Shown here piece by piece: positions 29,501 to 37,529 of a stretch of DNA of 64,000 nt (positions are counted from its first letter, which is position 1; every line of letters begins with the position of its first letter). The notes under the pieces are model-generated. The model made no database searches. It was not told the origin of the DNA and saw only the letters and a program-made list of their open reading frames with translations. Position numbers and translations under genes: made by a program. Source of the stretch: Saccharicrinis sp050589685. GTDB lineage: Bacteria > Bacteroidota > Bacteroidia > Bacteroidales > Marinilabiliaceae. The stretch is taken from positions 195,515-259,514 of the forward strand of contig NZ_JBNGOS010000003.1 in NCBI RefSeq assembly GCF_050589685.1, written 5' to 3'.

Positions 29501-29715
29501 ATATTCTCCTCAATTTTCAAGATGGCTCCTTCCTCCACTTCTTCGGGGGATGCTCCGGGGTAAATAATGTCTACATAGATGTACCGGGTGGGCACATTCG
29601 GGAAAAAGTTTTTCTGCAATCCTAAAAGTGCAATGATCCCAAACAGTGCTACCATGACCATTAACAGGTTAACGGCCAGCGGAAATTTTATAAAATATGC
29701 TATTAGTTTTTTCAT
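26551..29715 (-). CDS. RND-family (AcrB/CusA superfamily) inner-membrane efflux pump
   Basis: A 1054-residue pump with the standard RND layout: first membrane helix at residues 10-30, a large periplasmic loop, helices 2-6 from about residue 335, a second membrane helix/loop pair and a C-terminal membrane bundle. The proton-relay acidic residues are in VLGILVDDAIVVGENVY. The FFPNVPTRYIYVDIIYPGASPEEVEE start resembles the hydrophobic-compound branch found in Bacteroidota rather than heavy-metal CusA proteins. Substrate is unknown. It is the central gene of a three-gene tripartite pump. Confidence 0.93.
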   Translation of the reverse strand: MKKLIAYFIKFPLAVNLLMVMVALFGIIALLGLQKNFFPNVPTRYIYVDIIYPGASPEEVEEGAILKIEENIKGLEGLERITSTSSENAGNVTIEMELGTDMDEALIRVKNDVDKISSFPADIESVVTYKHDNTNFAINFAITAKEGKTVSLKYLKSIARDMEKDLLRMDGISNVTLSGYPDEEIAILLDEEAMDAYQMTFTEISSAVASTNLIMTGGSIKDGDEEFYIRARNKEYYSEGLENIVVRNSSSGGIIYLKDIAKIKDQWEDSPSEIKFNDKQAVVITINTTFDEDIIVASEKLNEYLDEFNKNEELLQADVIRDQSDTLNQRIELLMDNGLLGIILVLLFLSLFLNPRIAFWVAVGIPFSMLGMFVIIPATSVTINMLSLFGLILVLGILVDDAIVVGENVYRHWQMGKSPVKAAVDGTLEVTPAVVSGVLTTITAFSTFLFLNGKIGEMFSEVAIIVIVILLVSLIEGLFVLPAHMAHSKALERGSDKKWLKFMGWSERWLTWMRDKTYRPLLTYFIKHRIIALSVFIALFILSIGMISNKLVTVTFFPEVDGDNFSVTLSMPSGTEESVTQKHIDRISKCIWEVNEEMKVLQPDSQDVIKILYEQFQGAGNSATIGVTLLDAEVRSSTTAEVIEQIRNKVGEVPGAETFEIVGFNPFGKALSLSLVGDDNDALQEAKEELKIALKNMPELSDVSDNSPVGNREIELTLKPKANHLGVTLQQVISQVRQAFYGNEVQRLQRGQDEVKVWVRYDIENRRSLGQLENMKIRLGNGVNYPLSELVSFKMVNGVTNIRHLDFDRDVIIEANQTDPYSSLPEIMQKINKEILPPIFEKHPGVGVSYDGQQRETSKVANSAKITIPVVLLLMFAMVVLTLRSVGQSILVYMTIPISLFGVVMGHWIHGMAMSLMSAMGMIALVGVMINDGLVLINALNINLKEGMSYKDALLEAGVSRFRPIILTTLTTVAGMAPMVLETSLQAQFLIPVSLSLAYGMIMATTTTLFLLPVMLLIVNNLKVNWQNKVRGKNVTPEQVENAIKEMKYDYNEL

Positions 29716-29788
29716 GTTATACTATTCGTGTCAAGACGCAGGCCTCAAGTATCAAGATGCCTGTTTCTATGATTTTCTTATATCAAGA

Positions 29789-30907
29789 TTAATTGGCAAT
29801 GCGGACTTTCATGCCATCGTATGCGCTTTTTACAACTGTAGAAAGTACAGGAGTTCCTTCTTCAAGGCCTTTGACAATAGCGATATCGCTTTTGCGGGCA
29901 AGTACGTTTAGCTGCTTTTTAACTAATTCTCCGTTTTCAACCACAAACACATTGTTATCATCATCTACCATTTTACGAGGTAAGCTCATTGCGTTTTCGT
30001 ATGGTTGTTGTTCTAATTCGGCAGTCAGGAACATGCTTTCTTTCAGATCTTTCCCCGATGTTCGGATAAACAACTTCAGACTTTGCGTTTGCTCGTCGAT
30101 GTCGCCTCCAATTCTAACTACTTTCCCTTGCCACTGACCTGAAAGTTCTGTTGAAGTCAAAACAGCTTCTGTTCCTATTTTAACATTTCCAAGTAATGAT
30201 AGCGGTACCGTAATCTCAAGGTCGTAAGAGGAAGTACTGACTAAAGTCCCCAATTGCGAGCCATTGTTCACTGCTGTGCCTGCGTCAACAACAGCAGAAG
30301 TAACCACTCCGTCAAATGGTGCCCTGATAGTGTATTTGGCTAATTTTTCTTCTGCAGATAATATATTGTAGTAGGTGCTGTAAATACTTTTGCCGGCCAG
30401 GTAAAATTTCAACTGTTCCGTTTTTACTTCCGGTAATTCTTTCAATGCCGCGTTTACATCAATATTTGACACATACTTGCGCCATGTGGTATACGCGTCC
30501 GGATAATCCGATTTTAAATCAGGCAGAATGGAAGTTATCAATGTGATAAAAGTACTTTTTTGAGCCAGAACGGTCATTTCATATTCACGTTGGTCAATCT
30601 CTAACATCACTTCACCTTTGGTATAACTTTTACCTTCTCTAAAGTTTCTGGCAGATGAAAGAATTTGCCCTGAGACCTGTGCGTAAATCTCATAACGGTC
30701 GAATGCAGTTAATTTACCGGTTGCTTTATAAGAGTGCTCAACTGTTCCCTGTTCTGCGTACATCACTTCAACAAGCATTCCTTCGTTTTTGGTTGTTGTT
30801 TCTTGCCCTTTAGCTTCTCCTTCGTTTTTAGGTAGTGCTTTTAGCACCATAAAAGTCCCTAAAACAATTAGCAGTGATATTCCAATAGTGATGATTCTCT
30901 TTTTCAT
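29789..30907 (-). CDS. RND periplasmic adaptor (membrane fusion protein)
   Basis: A 372-residue HlyD-like adaptor. An N-terminal hydrophobic anchor (ITIGISLLIVLGTFMVL) is followed by a lipoyl half-motif (SYKATGKLTAFDRYEIYAQV), a short coiled hairpin, the second lipoyl half (YTIRAPFDGVVTSAVVDAGT) and a beta-barrel domain. It links the RND pump and the TolC-like duct. It is the first gene of the operon, 73 nt before the pump. I found no TAnnTTTG box in the upstream gap. Confidence 0.92.
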   Translation of the reverse strand: MKKRIITIGISLLIVLGTFMVLKALPKNEGEAKGQETTTKNEGMLVEVMYAEQGTVEHSYKATGKLTAFDRYEIYAQVSGQILSSARNFREGKSYTKGEVMLEIDQREYEMTVLAQKSTFITLITSILPDLKSDYPDAYTTWRKYVSNIDVNAALKELPEVKTEQLKFYLAGKSIYSTYYNILSAEEKLAKYTIRAPFDGVVTSAVVDAGTAVNNGSQLGTLVSTSSYDLEITVPLSLLGNVKIGTEAVLTSTELSGQWQGKVVRIGGDIDEQTQSLKLFIRTSGKDLKESMFLTAELEQQPYENAMSLPRKMVDDDNNVFVVENGELVKKQLNVLARKSDIAIVKGLEEGTPVLSTVVKSAYDGMKVRIAN

Positions 30908-31156
30908 GTTTTTTCATATTAGTTAAAACTTTATGTCCTTTACAAATTATCGAACGGCTTTAATGTACTTCGATATTTGCGCTGGCCATGACAGTTTCAT
31001 GGTTATGTTGTTTTCTGTTTTTTCTATCTATTACGATAGCAAAAGTGATATAACCAAAAGAATTATGAAATATTAAGGGAGTGAAACGGGGATATGAAAA
31101 GATGAATCGGAAATTAAGGGCGTGAAACGGAAACTGTGATATGACATTTCGCGAGT

Positions 31157-31362
31157 GACAGACTCGATTTCCTGGATGTCGGATCCGATTTCCTGGATGT
31201 CAGACTCCATTTCCTGGGTGTCAGACTCCATTTCTTGGGTGTTAATCCCGATTTATTGGGTGTCAGATCCGATTTCTTGGGTGACAGATCCGATTCCTTG
31301 AATGACAGTTGCGATTCCTTGAATGACAGTTACGATTTCTTGGGTGACAGCGCTTGTTTCCT
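31157..31362. repeat. 21-bp tandem repeat, nine full units plus a partial one
   Basis: Nine consecutive 21-bp units start at 31157, 31178, 31199, 31220, 31241, 31262, 31283, 31304 and 31325, with a partial unit at 31346-31362. A consensus unit is close to GTCAGATCCGATTTCTTGGG plus T. Neighbouring units differ by few bases, with sub-families (CTCCATTT in units 3-4, GATTCCTTGAAT in 7-8), so the array grew by local duplication. The period is a multiple of three and gives heptapeptide repeats in several frames. It stops right before the stop codon of the CBM9-like gene. Just outside, ATTAAGGGnGTGAAACGG occurs twice (31072 and 31113). Confidence 0.9.
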
Positions 31363-31365
31363 TAC

Positions 31366-32538
31366 CTATTGCTGTTGTTCTTTCCAAACCTTACCTTCGT
31401 GGTTAATAGTAAATTTGGTTCCTGTTGCAGCATCATATATATGAGCTTCATAAACTTCACTGCCAGTGTTGATATTTGGCTTGTAAAGTAATTTAGGTAA
31501 TTTAAGGCCCACGTCCGTTAGCCCGGCCACCTTCCTGGAGAAACGACCATATCGTTTTAGATGGCGCTGTTGGGCATAGTAAATATTCCGGAGTTCCCAA
31601 CGCACTTGTCTTTCAAATTGTTGCCGGCTAATTTCCTGCGATGTTTGATTGAGTGTGTTAAAATGCCATTCGCCCCATAGCTCGGGGGTGTTAATATTAT
31701 TTTCATCCAGAAAACTCCAAACCCATTTTTCGCCGGGGTACTTTTTGCCGGTATGGGGGTTCAGCATTTTTTTATATAGTCCTGCAACAACAACAGACGG
31801 CCAATACGTTCTCTGAACATTGACATTCCAGGTAGTATGGGGTTGTAGTAGTGTTAAACTGTCGACTTGTAAATTAAGTGGTACGGCACATTCAAATGAC
31901 CAATACCTGTCATTATCTTTGGGATTGTTAACCGTCCCATCAATAAACACCGAACACCTGCCATGCGACATATCGAGCAGTGAGAATCTCGAAAGCGGCT
32001 TATCGTTGTTCCGGTTCCAGTATTCGCCACAAAGGTTGCCGAGAGCGTTTATTTTCAATACCACATAATCCTTTTCATCATTATCGGCGTCAAGGTATAA
32101 TTCCAAAAAATTGTCTTCGAAAAAGTAGGACTGGCAGATGTCGTTTACCGCCCAAATATGTCTGTCGTAAACAATCGCAGAAAAATATAAAGAATCCCCT
32201 TTGGTGCCCAATTTATACCTGGTGCTGTAAGCTGGATTTGCCATACCGTTTTTCACACTAGATACCAACGGTTCGCTCCAGGGGGTATTGCCCCATTCAT
32301 CGTCTGAAATATACCCATCTATTGTTGGGGTTCCGGAAAGCGTGTGAACGGCATAGACTTTTGGCGTGCAGTAGCCGGGACAATTTGGTAACCCATATTC
32401 ATTAATACTATATACTTTCTCCTGAGGCTTTTGGCACCCCAGCATACAAGCAAAAAGTATCATTACAACATAGTAATAACGCTGTTTTAATGAAATCAGA
32501 GCTACATTCACTTCGTATTTAACGCTATTATTAATCAT
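31366..32538 (-). CDS. CBM9-like carbohydrate-binding lipoprotein
   Basis: A frame of up to 411 residues; I prefer the Met at 32538, which places the lipobox (LFACMLGC) at a reasonable distance. The body is a family 9 carbohydrate-binding-like domain (residues about 80-270), with the typical opening TLSGTPTIDGYISDDEWGNTPW, then TRYKLGTKGDSLYFSAIVYD and FFEDNFLELYLDAD. Members without a linked catalytic domain are common in Bacteroidota and their ligand is usually unknown. The C-terminal part (RQFERQVRWELRNIYYAQQ) is conserved with this lipoprotein type. It stands alone, with a 21-bp tandem repeat directly after its stop. Confidence 0.75.
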   Translation of the reverse strand: MINNSVKYEVNVALISLKQRYYYVVMILFACMLGCQKPQEKVYSINEYGLPNCPGYCTPKVYAVHTLSGTPTIDGYISDDEWGNTPWSEPLVSSVKNGMANPAYSTRYKLGTKGDSLYFSAIVYDRHIWAVNDICQSYFFEDNFLELYLDADNDEKDYVVLKINALGNLCGEYWNRNNDKPLSRFSLLDMSHGRCSVFIDGTVNNPKDNDRYWSFECAVPLNLQVDSLTLLQPHTTWNVNVQRTYWPSVVVAGLYKKMLNPHTGKKYPGEKWVWSFLDENNINTPELWGEWHFNTLNQTSQEISRQQFERQVRWELRNIYYAQQRHLKRYGRFSRKVAGLTDVGLKLPKLLYKPNINTGSEVYEAHIYDAATGTKFTINHEGKVWKEQQQ

Positions 32539-32719
32539 CGGCAATATACCCGGTAGTAACTTCATTGTACATGTGGTATAATATGGCTTAACTTTTAGCA
32601 TCAGTGTGGGTGTGACTTATACAATTTACATCATATCTATATCCGATGCAAATTATACATGGCATAAATTATGGTTTGAGTTAAAGATATATGTCCCTAA
32701 AAAGTTTACTATGAAAAAT

Positions 32720-33433
32720 CTATATGCCTAAAATCTGGATAGCTAAACCCGAAAGGAAAATCATAGCTCCGGCGATGACATGGGTATATAGGCCGATTTT
32801 TTTTAAAGGTACCAGCGAAAATCCGAAAGTACCGAGTGCGACCGTGGAAAGCATTGCCAAAAGAGTTGTAATTCCAAAAGCTGCGGTAACCATCAGCATT
32901 CCGGAAACACTGGTTTGGGCCGCAGGGTACATCACCAAGGGAATAAGAACCTCGCAAGGGCCTAACACAAATATGATAAAAAGAACCCATGGCGTTATCT
33001 TTTTACCCTCTTCCTTCTCATGAATGTGGGTGTGATCACTTGTATGCCCGTGTTCATGGGAATGCACCACACCGCAACTGTGCGCATGAACATGCGAGTG
33101 TTTGCGGTTTTTGTACACCTTTCTTAATCCCCAAATGGCATATACTAAACCAAAAGCAATCAAAGCCCAGGCTGCCAGGTTTCCTCGCGATGCTTCAATA
33201 AAATTCAGTTTTTCGAGGCCTACCCCAAAAAAAACGCCCACCATACCCAGAACCACGGAACTGAGCACATGACCTAAACCACAAATAAATGTCAACATCA
33301 ATATTTTGGTGACATTCCAGTTTCGGGCCTTTCCAATCATTATAAAGGGTAGGTAATGATCGGGTCCTAAAATAGTATGTATAAATCCTGCCGAAACAGC
33401 CGTTGTTGTCAATAATTGTAAATCTGCTGTCAT
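32720..33433 (-). CDS. UreH/HupE-like membrane protein with His-rich loop (metal transport-like)
   Basis: A 237-residue membrane protein with about six hydrophobic helices. The N-terminal segment AGFIHTILGPDHYLPFIMI carries the H...DH pattern of nickel/cobalt transporters and UreH proteins. A central cytoplasmic or periplasmic loop (residues about 112-142) holds more than a dozen His residues (HSHVHAHSCGVVHSHEHGH). A second signature FVLGPCEVLIPLVMYPA follows. By family knowledge, Ni, Co or another divalent metal is the likely cargo. No urease or hydrogenase genes are in the window, so the purpose is open. It lies 20 nt before mutS2 on the same strand direction. Confidence 0.78.
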   Translation of the reverse strand: MTADLQLLTTTAVSAGFIHTILGPDHYLPFIMIGKARNWNVTKILMLTFICGLGHVLSSVVLGMVGVFFGVGLEKLNFIEASRGNLAAWALIAFGLVYAIWGLRKVYKNRKHSHVHAHSCGVVHSHEHGHTSDHTHIHEKEEGKKITPWVLFIIFVLGPCEVLIPLVMYPAAQTSVSGMLMVTAAFGITTLLAMLSTVALGTFGFSLVPLKKIGLYTHVIAGAMIFLSGLAIQILGI

Positions 33434-33453
33434 GTATTCATTTTTTTAAAATA

Positions 33454-35982
33454 TCAGATGTCAATCTCCACAATAGTAATGCCACTTCCGCCATGTTGAA
33501 TATGTTCGTCCCTAAAACTTTTTACATGAGGCATGGTATTCAACATTTCCCTAAGCATTTGTCTTAGGATACCATTCCCTTTACCATGAAGGACTTTGAC
33601 TGTACCTACTTCACACATTACGGCTTCGTCAATATGATTGGTAACCACCTGGATGGCTTCCTCGGTACGTTGTCCTCTCACATCAATATCAGGCTTAAAG
33701 GTAAGCTTTCTTTTTCTAACTTGCTCAGCCACGTTAGCACCCAAACTAGGCTGGTTCAGAGAGCGCATGGCTTGTTTAACTTCCTTGTTGCTAATTTTCT
33801 CCAAACGAGTAATTTTCACATTGGTCATTAGATGCCCGAATGCCACCAAAGCGTTCTTGCCTGTTATTTCCATTACTTCGCCAGGTAGCGATTGGCCTTC
33901 GAGCCTTACCTTATCACCTTTTCGGATAATACCGTCGTCTTTCACCCTTGGTTTGGCACCCCCCTTTTTAACCGATGTTTTGGAGTCGGATTGCCCCTTG
34001 TTTTCATCACCGCTGTCATGTTTCTCACCTTTACGTTTTTGGCGGTTTTTGATGCGTTCTATCTCTCGTTCAATTTTGTGCTTCTGTTGGTCATCCTGAT
34101 TTTCCAGCCTTTCTTTAAAATCGGTTAGTGATTCGCGGGCCTTTTTGGTACGTTCTTTTTCCGCCTGGCTTTCTTTTATTTCCCTTATGGTGCGCTCAAT
34201 GCGTTTATTGGCGGTAGCCATCAATTCTTCCGCCTCGAGACGCGCTTTTTCCAGTATGTGATTGCGTTCTTTTTTACTTTGCTCTAACTGGGTCAGATAT
34301 TTTTCGTAAACATCCTCCAACTGTTTGTCTTTGCGGCGAATATTATCCCGTTTTTGTTCCCAGTATCTTTTGTCTCGGGCAATTTCGCGCAGGTGTTTGT
34401 CAAAATTGATATGATCCTCACCGATTTGTTCCTTGGCACTGTCCAGCAGGTCTTCCGGCAAGCCTATCTTTCGAGCTATCTCAAACGCAAAAGAACTACC
34501 CGGCTGACCAATCAACAGCTTAAACAAGGGTCTTATTTGACCTGTATCAAACTGCATGGCACCGTTCTCGATCCCATCAACACCTGAAGCATAATGTTTT
34601 AGGTTGGTATAGTGCGTGGTGATGACTCCGTTGAGCTGCATGGCATTAAACTGCTTCAACACGGATTCGGCAATGGCTCCACCCAAAGCAGGTTCTGTTC
34701 CCGTACCAAACTCATCGATGAGGATAAGCGTCTCGGGCGTACCGTGTTTTAGGAAATACTTCATATTCAGCAGGTGCGAACTGTAGGTACTCAAGTCATT
34801 TTCGATAGACTGTTGGTCACCTATGTCGATGAAAATATGCTGGTAGATACCCATGGTACTGCGTTGGTCCATGGGAACCAATAGTCCACATTGAAACATA
34901 TATTGAAGCAAGCCAACGGTTTGAAGGCATACGGACTTACCCCCTGCATTTGGCCCTGAAATCAATACGATTCGTTGTTCCTTATTTAATTGTATGGTCA
35001 AAGGAACCACCTCTTTGCCTTCGGCCGAGTGTTGCAAATAAAGCAGGGGATGCGTGGCATCTTCCCAATCTACCTCAGGATGCGTGACCATTTTGGGCAA
35101 ACAGGCATTTATTTGCAAGGCGAACTTGGCTTTGGCCCTGATAAAGTCCATGATGCCTAAAAACTCGTACGAGAAAATCAGGTCCTCGAGATACGGCCTA
35201 ATGCTATCCGAAAAAGCAACCAGAATCCTATTAATCTCTCTTCTTTCTGCATATTCCAGTTCCCTAATCTCGTTATTGATTTCAACAATCTCTGTAGGTT
35301 CAATAAAAGATGTTTTTCCCGTTGCCGATTCGTCATGAATAATACCGTTCAGCTTACGCTTGTTTCCGGCAGGAACAGGGATTACCGCCCGTCCGTCGCG
35401 AATGGCTACATTGGTGTCGGCTTCCACCAATCCTTCTTTGCGGGCATGATTTAAAATGGCGGCCATCTTACGGGATACACTGCCTTGTTTTTTAATCATC
35501 TCGTTTCGAATACGGGCCAGCTCGGGTGAAGCGTTGTCTTTTATCTTCCCAAACTTATTTAAGATAGCATCAATGCGCTCAAAAACAAACGGGTACACCA
35601 TCACTTTGGAAGCTATCTCGCGAAGATGGGGGTATGTATTTTGTTCTTCTTTGTTTTTAAAAAAACGTACAATGTCTTTCACCGACAGAAGGGAACGTCG
35701 AAGATCAAAAAGTTCCCTTTCCTCCAGAAACAGTCCTTCAACTTTAATTCTGTTTAACGGTCCCCTTACATCAATATAATAACTGGTTGGGAAAGACTCC
35801 TCCACACAAATTTTCTTAAACTCGTTAGTTTGATTAACCCATCTGGACACCACATCATGCAATGTTACATAACGCATCTCGTCGACACGTTCCTTTCCCA
35901 TCGAACTTAAACATTGTTCCTTAATCAGTTCCCTTACCCGGTTGAATCGGATTTTTTCTTCAAAAAACGCTGGATATATCAA
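33454..35982 (-). CDS. mutS2: MutS2 family protein with Smr nuclease domain
   Basis: An 842-residue MutS2. The MutS core has Walker A ISGPNAGGKSVCLQT (about residue 340) and Walker B LILIDEFGTGTEP. A long charged coiled coil follows (about residues 520-640, rich in Lys, Arg and Glu). The C-terminal Smr domain has IDVRGQRTEEA and VKVLHGKGNGILR. There is no N-terminal mismatch-recognition domain I, which distinguishes MutS2 from MutS1. Family members suppress recombination or rescue collided ribosomes; which applies here cannot be told. Length is normal. Confidence 0.95.
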   Translation of the reverse strand: MIYPAFFEEKIRFNRVRELIKEQCLSSMGKERVDEMRYVTLHDVVSRWVNQTNEFKKICVEESFPTSYYIDVRGPLNRIKVEGLFLEERELFDLRRSLLSVKDIVRFFKNKEEQNTYPHLREIASKVMVYPFVFERIDAILNKFGKIKDNASPELARIRNEMIKKQGSVSRKMAAILNHARKEGLVEADTNVAIRDGRAVIPVPAGNKRKLNGIIHDESATGKTSFIEPTEIVEINNEIRELEYAERREINRILVAFSDSIRPYLEDLIFSYEFLGIMDFIRAKAKFALQINACLPKMVTHPEVDWEDATHPLLYLQHSAEGKEVVPLTIQLNKEQRIVLISGPNAGGKSVCLQTVGLLQYMFQCGLLVPMDQRSTMGIYQHIFIDIGDQQSIENDLSTYSSHLLNMKYFLKHGTPETLILIDEFGTGTEPALGGAIAESVLKQFNAMQLNGVITTHYTNLKHYASGVDGIENGAMQFDTGQIRPLFKLLIGQPGSSFAFEIARKIGLPEDLLDSAKEQIGEDHINFDKHLREIARDKRYWEQKRDNIRRKDKQLEDVYEKYLTQLEQSKKERNHILEKARLEAEELMATANKRIERTIREIKESQAEKERTKKARESLTDFKERLENQDDQQKHKIEREIERIKNRQKRKGEKHDSGDENKGQSDSKTSVKKGGAKPRVKDDGIIRKGDKVRLEGQSLPGEVMEITGKNALVAFGHLMTNVKITRLEKISNKEVKQAMRSLNQPSLGANVAEQVRKRKLTFKPDIDVRGQRTEEAIQVVTNHIDEAVMCEVGTVKVLHGKGNGILRQMLREMLNTMPHVKSFRDEHIQHGGSGITIVEIDI

Positions 35983-36147
35983 TTGTAATTCTTTATTATA
36001 GTATAATCAAATCTGATTCAGGATTCAACATCACCGGTTTGCATGAATATATCATCCTAAAACAGCGCAAAAATAGTAAAATAATATGGCTATTTTAATT
36101 CATCAGTTGAGTATAAACAAACATACATACTCATCCGATAAAATACA

Positions 36148-37203
36148 TTAGCTTTTGTGTTTCTTCACCTGTTTAACCATTTTGGCAAATTTTTTTCCTT
36201 TTCTTCTTTTTTCCGCTTCACTTTCCGAATAATGCTCTGATTCCCGTTTCATCCTAAGATAGTTTTTATAGCTTTCTTCACTAAGCACTCCTGTCTCAAC
36301 CGCATTAAGTACCGCACAGCCTTTTTCATTCTTGTGTGTGCAATCGGTAAACTTGCAGTTGACAGCCAGTTCCGTAATGCCGGCAAAACTTTGATTAAGG
36401 CCATCCTCAACGCTGGTAAGCCCTACCTCCCGCATGCCGGGATTGTCGATTAAAACACCTCCATCCTTTAAAACAATTAGTTGACGGTGCGTAGTAGTAT
36501 GTTTTCCCCTATCTATCGATTCACTTATTCCCATGGTTTTCATCAGTTCGTTCTGGTAAAGGTAATTGATGATGGTTGACTTACCCACTCCCGAAGACCC
36601 TAAAAAGCAATAAGTTTTACCACGATTTAAAAGTCTCTTCAAATCCATTAAGCCAGAATTGTTCACACAGTTGGTGGTATGAAGCTGAACATTCGGAATT
36701 CGTGTTTTAATCTGTTTTTTATAATCCTGCAATACATCTTTATCTATTAAATCAGTTTTATTTAAAATCAAAACAGGTTCAATATTAGCATTGTAACAAA
36801 TGGTTAAGTACCTTTCAAACCGATTGATATTAAAATCCCGGTTTACCGCTTCAACAATAAAGGCATAGTCAATATTTGTGGCAATAATTTGCTCATCGCT
36901 CTTTGTTCCGACCGATTGTCGTTTAAGTATATTCCGTCGTGGTAAAACTTCATGAATTAAAGATTTGCCTTCGTCGTATGGGGAGATGGAAACCCAGTCG
37001 CCAACCGCAGGCAAGTCCGTTCTGCTTTGCACGGAAAAACGTAGGTTACCTATTATTTCGGCTTCAAATTCTCCAGATACGCTTTTTACGATATATCTTT
37101 CTCTGTGCTCGGAAATCACTCTTGCCAATTCCAAATCGTTATTTATGGTATAGTTTAGAGTTTGATGATAACCTAAATCTAAAAGAATATTGTTTGCTGA
37201 CAT
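36148..37203 (-). CDS. rsgA: Ribosome small-subunit-dependent GTPase A
   Basis: The ATG at 37203 (MSANNILLDLGYHQTL) is preferred over an 11-codon longer frame and gives 351 residues. An OB-fold N-terminal domain (VGDWVSISPYDEG) is followed by a circularly permuted GTPase with G4 LNKTDLID, G1 GSSGVGKSTIIN and G3 DNPGMRE in that order, then a zinc knuckle with CKFTDCTHKNEKGC. It acts in 30S subunit maturation in the cytoplasm. It is a stand-alone gene 165 nt from mutS2, transcribed in the same direction. Confidence 0.95.
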   Translation of the reverse strand: MSANNILLDLGYHQTLNYTINNDLELARVISEHRERYIVKSVSGEFEAEIIGNLRFSVQSRTDLPAVGDWVSISPYDEGKSLIHEVLPRRNILKRQSVGTKSDEQIIATNIDYAFIVEAVNRDFNINRFERYLTICYNANIEPVLILNKTDLIDKDVLQDYKKQIKTRIPNVQLHTTNCVNNSGLMDLKRLLNRGKTYCFLGSSGVGKSTIINYLYQNELMKTMGISESIDRGKHTTTHRQLIVLKDGGVLIDNPGMREVGLTSVEDGLNQSFAGITELAVNCKFTDCTHKNEKGCAVLNAVETGVLSEESYKNYLRMKRESEHYSESEAEKRRKGKKFAKMVKQVKKHKS

Positions 37204-37529
37204 TTTAATTTTTATTGGAGACACAAAATACCTCATGAAAACTTGACTTACTAAAGGTATGATGTGGTTATTAAATGATATTAACTAACACTGAAAGACA
37301 GGTGCACAATAGCACTCAATAAATATATTGATGTGGTTATACGACTAGTCACCTGCCGGTTACACCGAATACAGGTACTGAACAAAGGAGATATGTAATG
37401 AAGTAATTTTCATAAGATACAAAGTTAGTGTTATTCCGGGTAAAACAAAAAATGAAAAACAAATAAGACTAAAATTAGTATCCAATACAGTAAATTCCTT
37501 AACTTGAATCGAAATTAAAGTATTAGTTT
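37204..37529. other. Divergent intergenic region between rsgA and the response-regulator gene
   Basis: An AT-rich gap of 326 bp that must carry both promoters. I see no clear TAnnTTTG with a paired TTG and no open frame of interest. A short stem with arms ACCTG and CAGGT (around 37351-37376) is the only local structure. Confidence 0.4.

Noticed and set aside
31235..31444. A 69-codon plus-strand frame made of heptapeptide repeats
   Set aside because: It is wholly explained by the 21-bp tandem array, starts inside a unit and runs into the 3' end of the CBM9-like gene on the other strand; no promoter or ribosome site was seen.
33638..34099. A 153-codon plus-strand frame inside mutS2 and similar long frames opposite ppdK and pgmB
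   Set aside because: These are antisense frames of well-supported genes, with no family features of their own.
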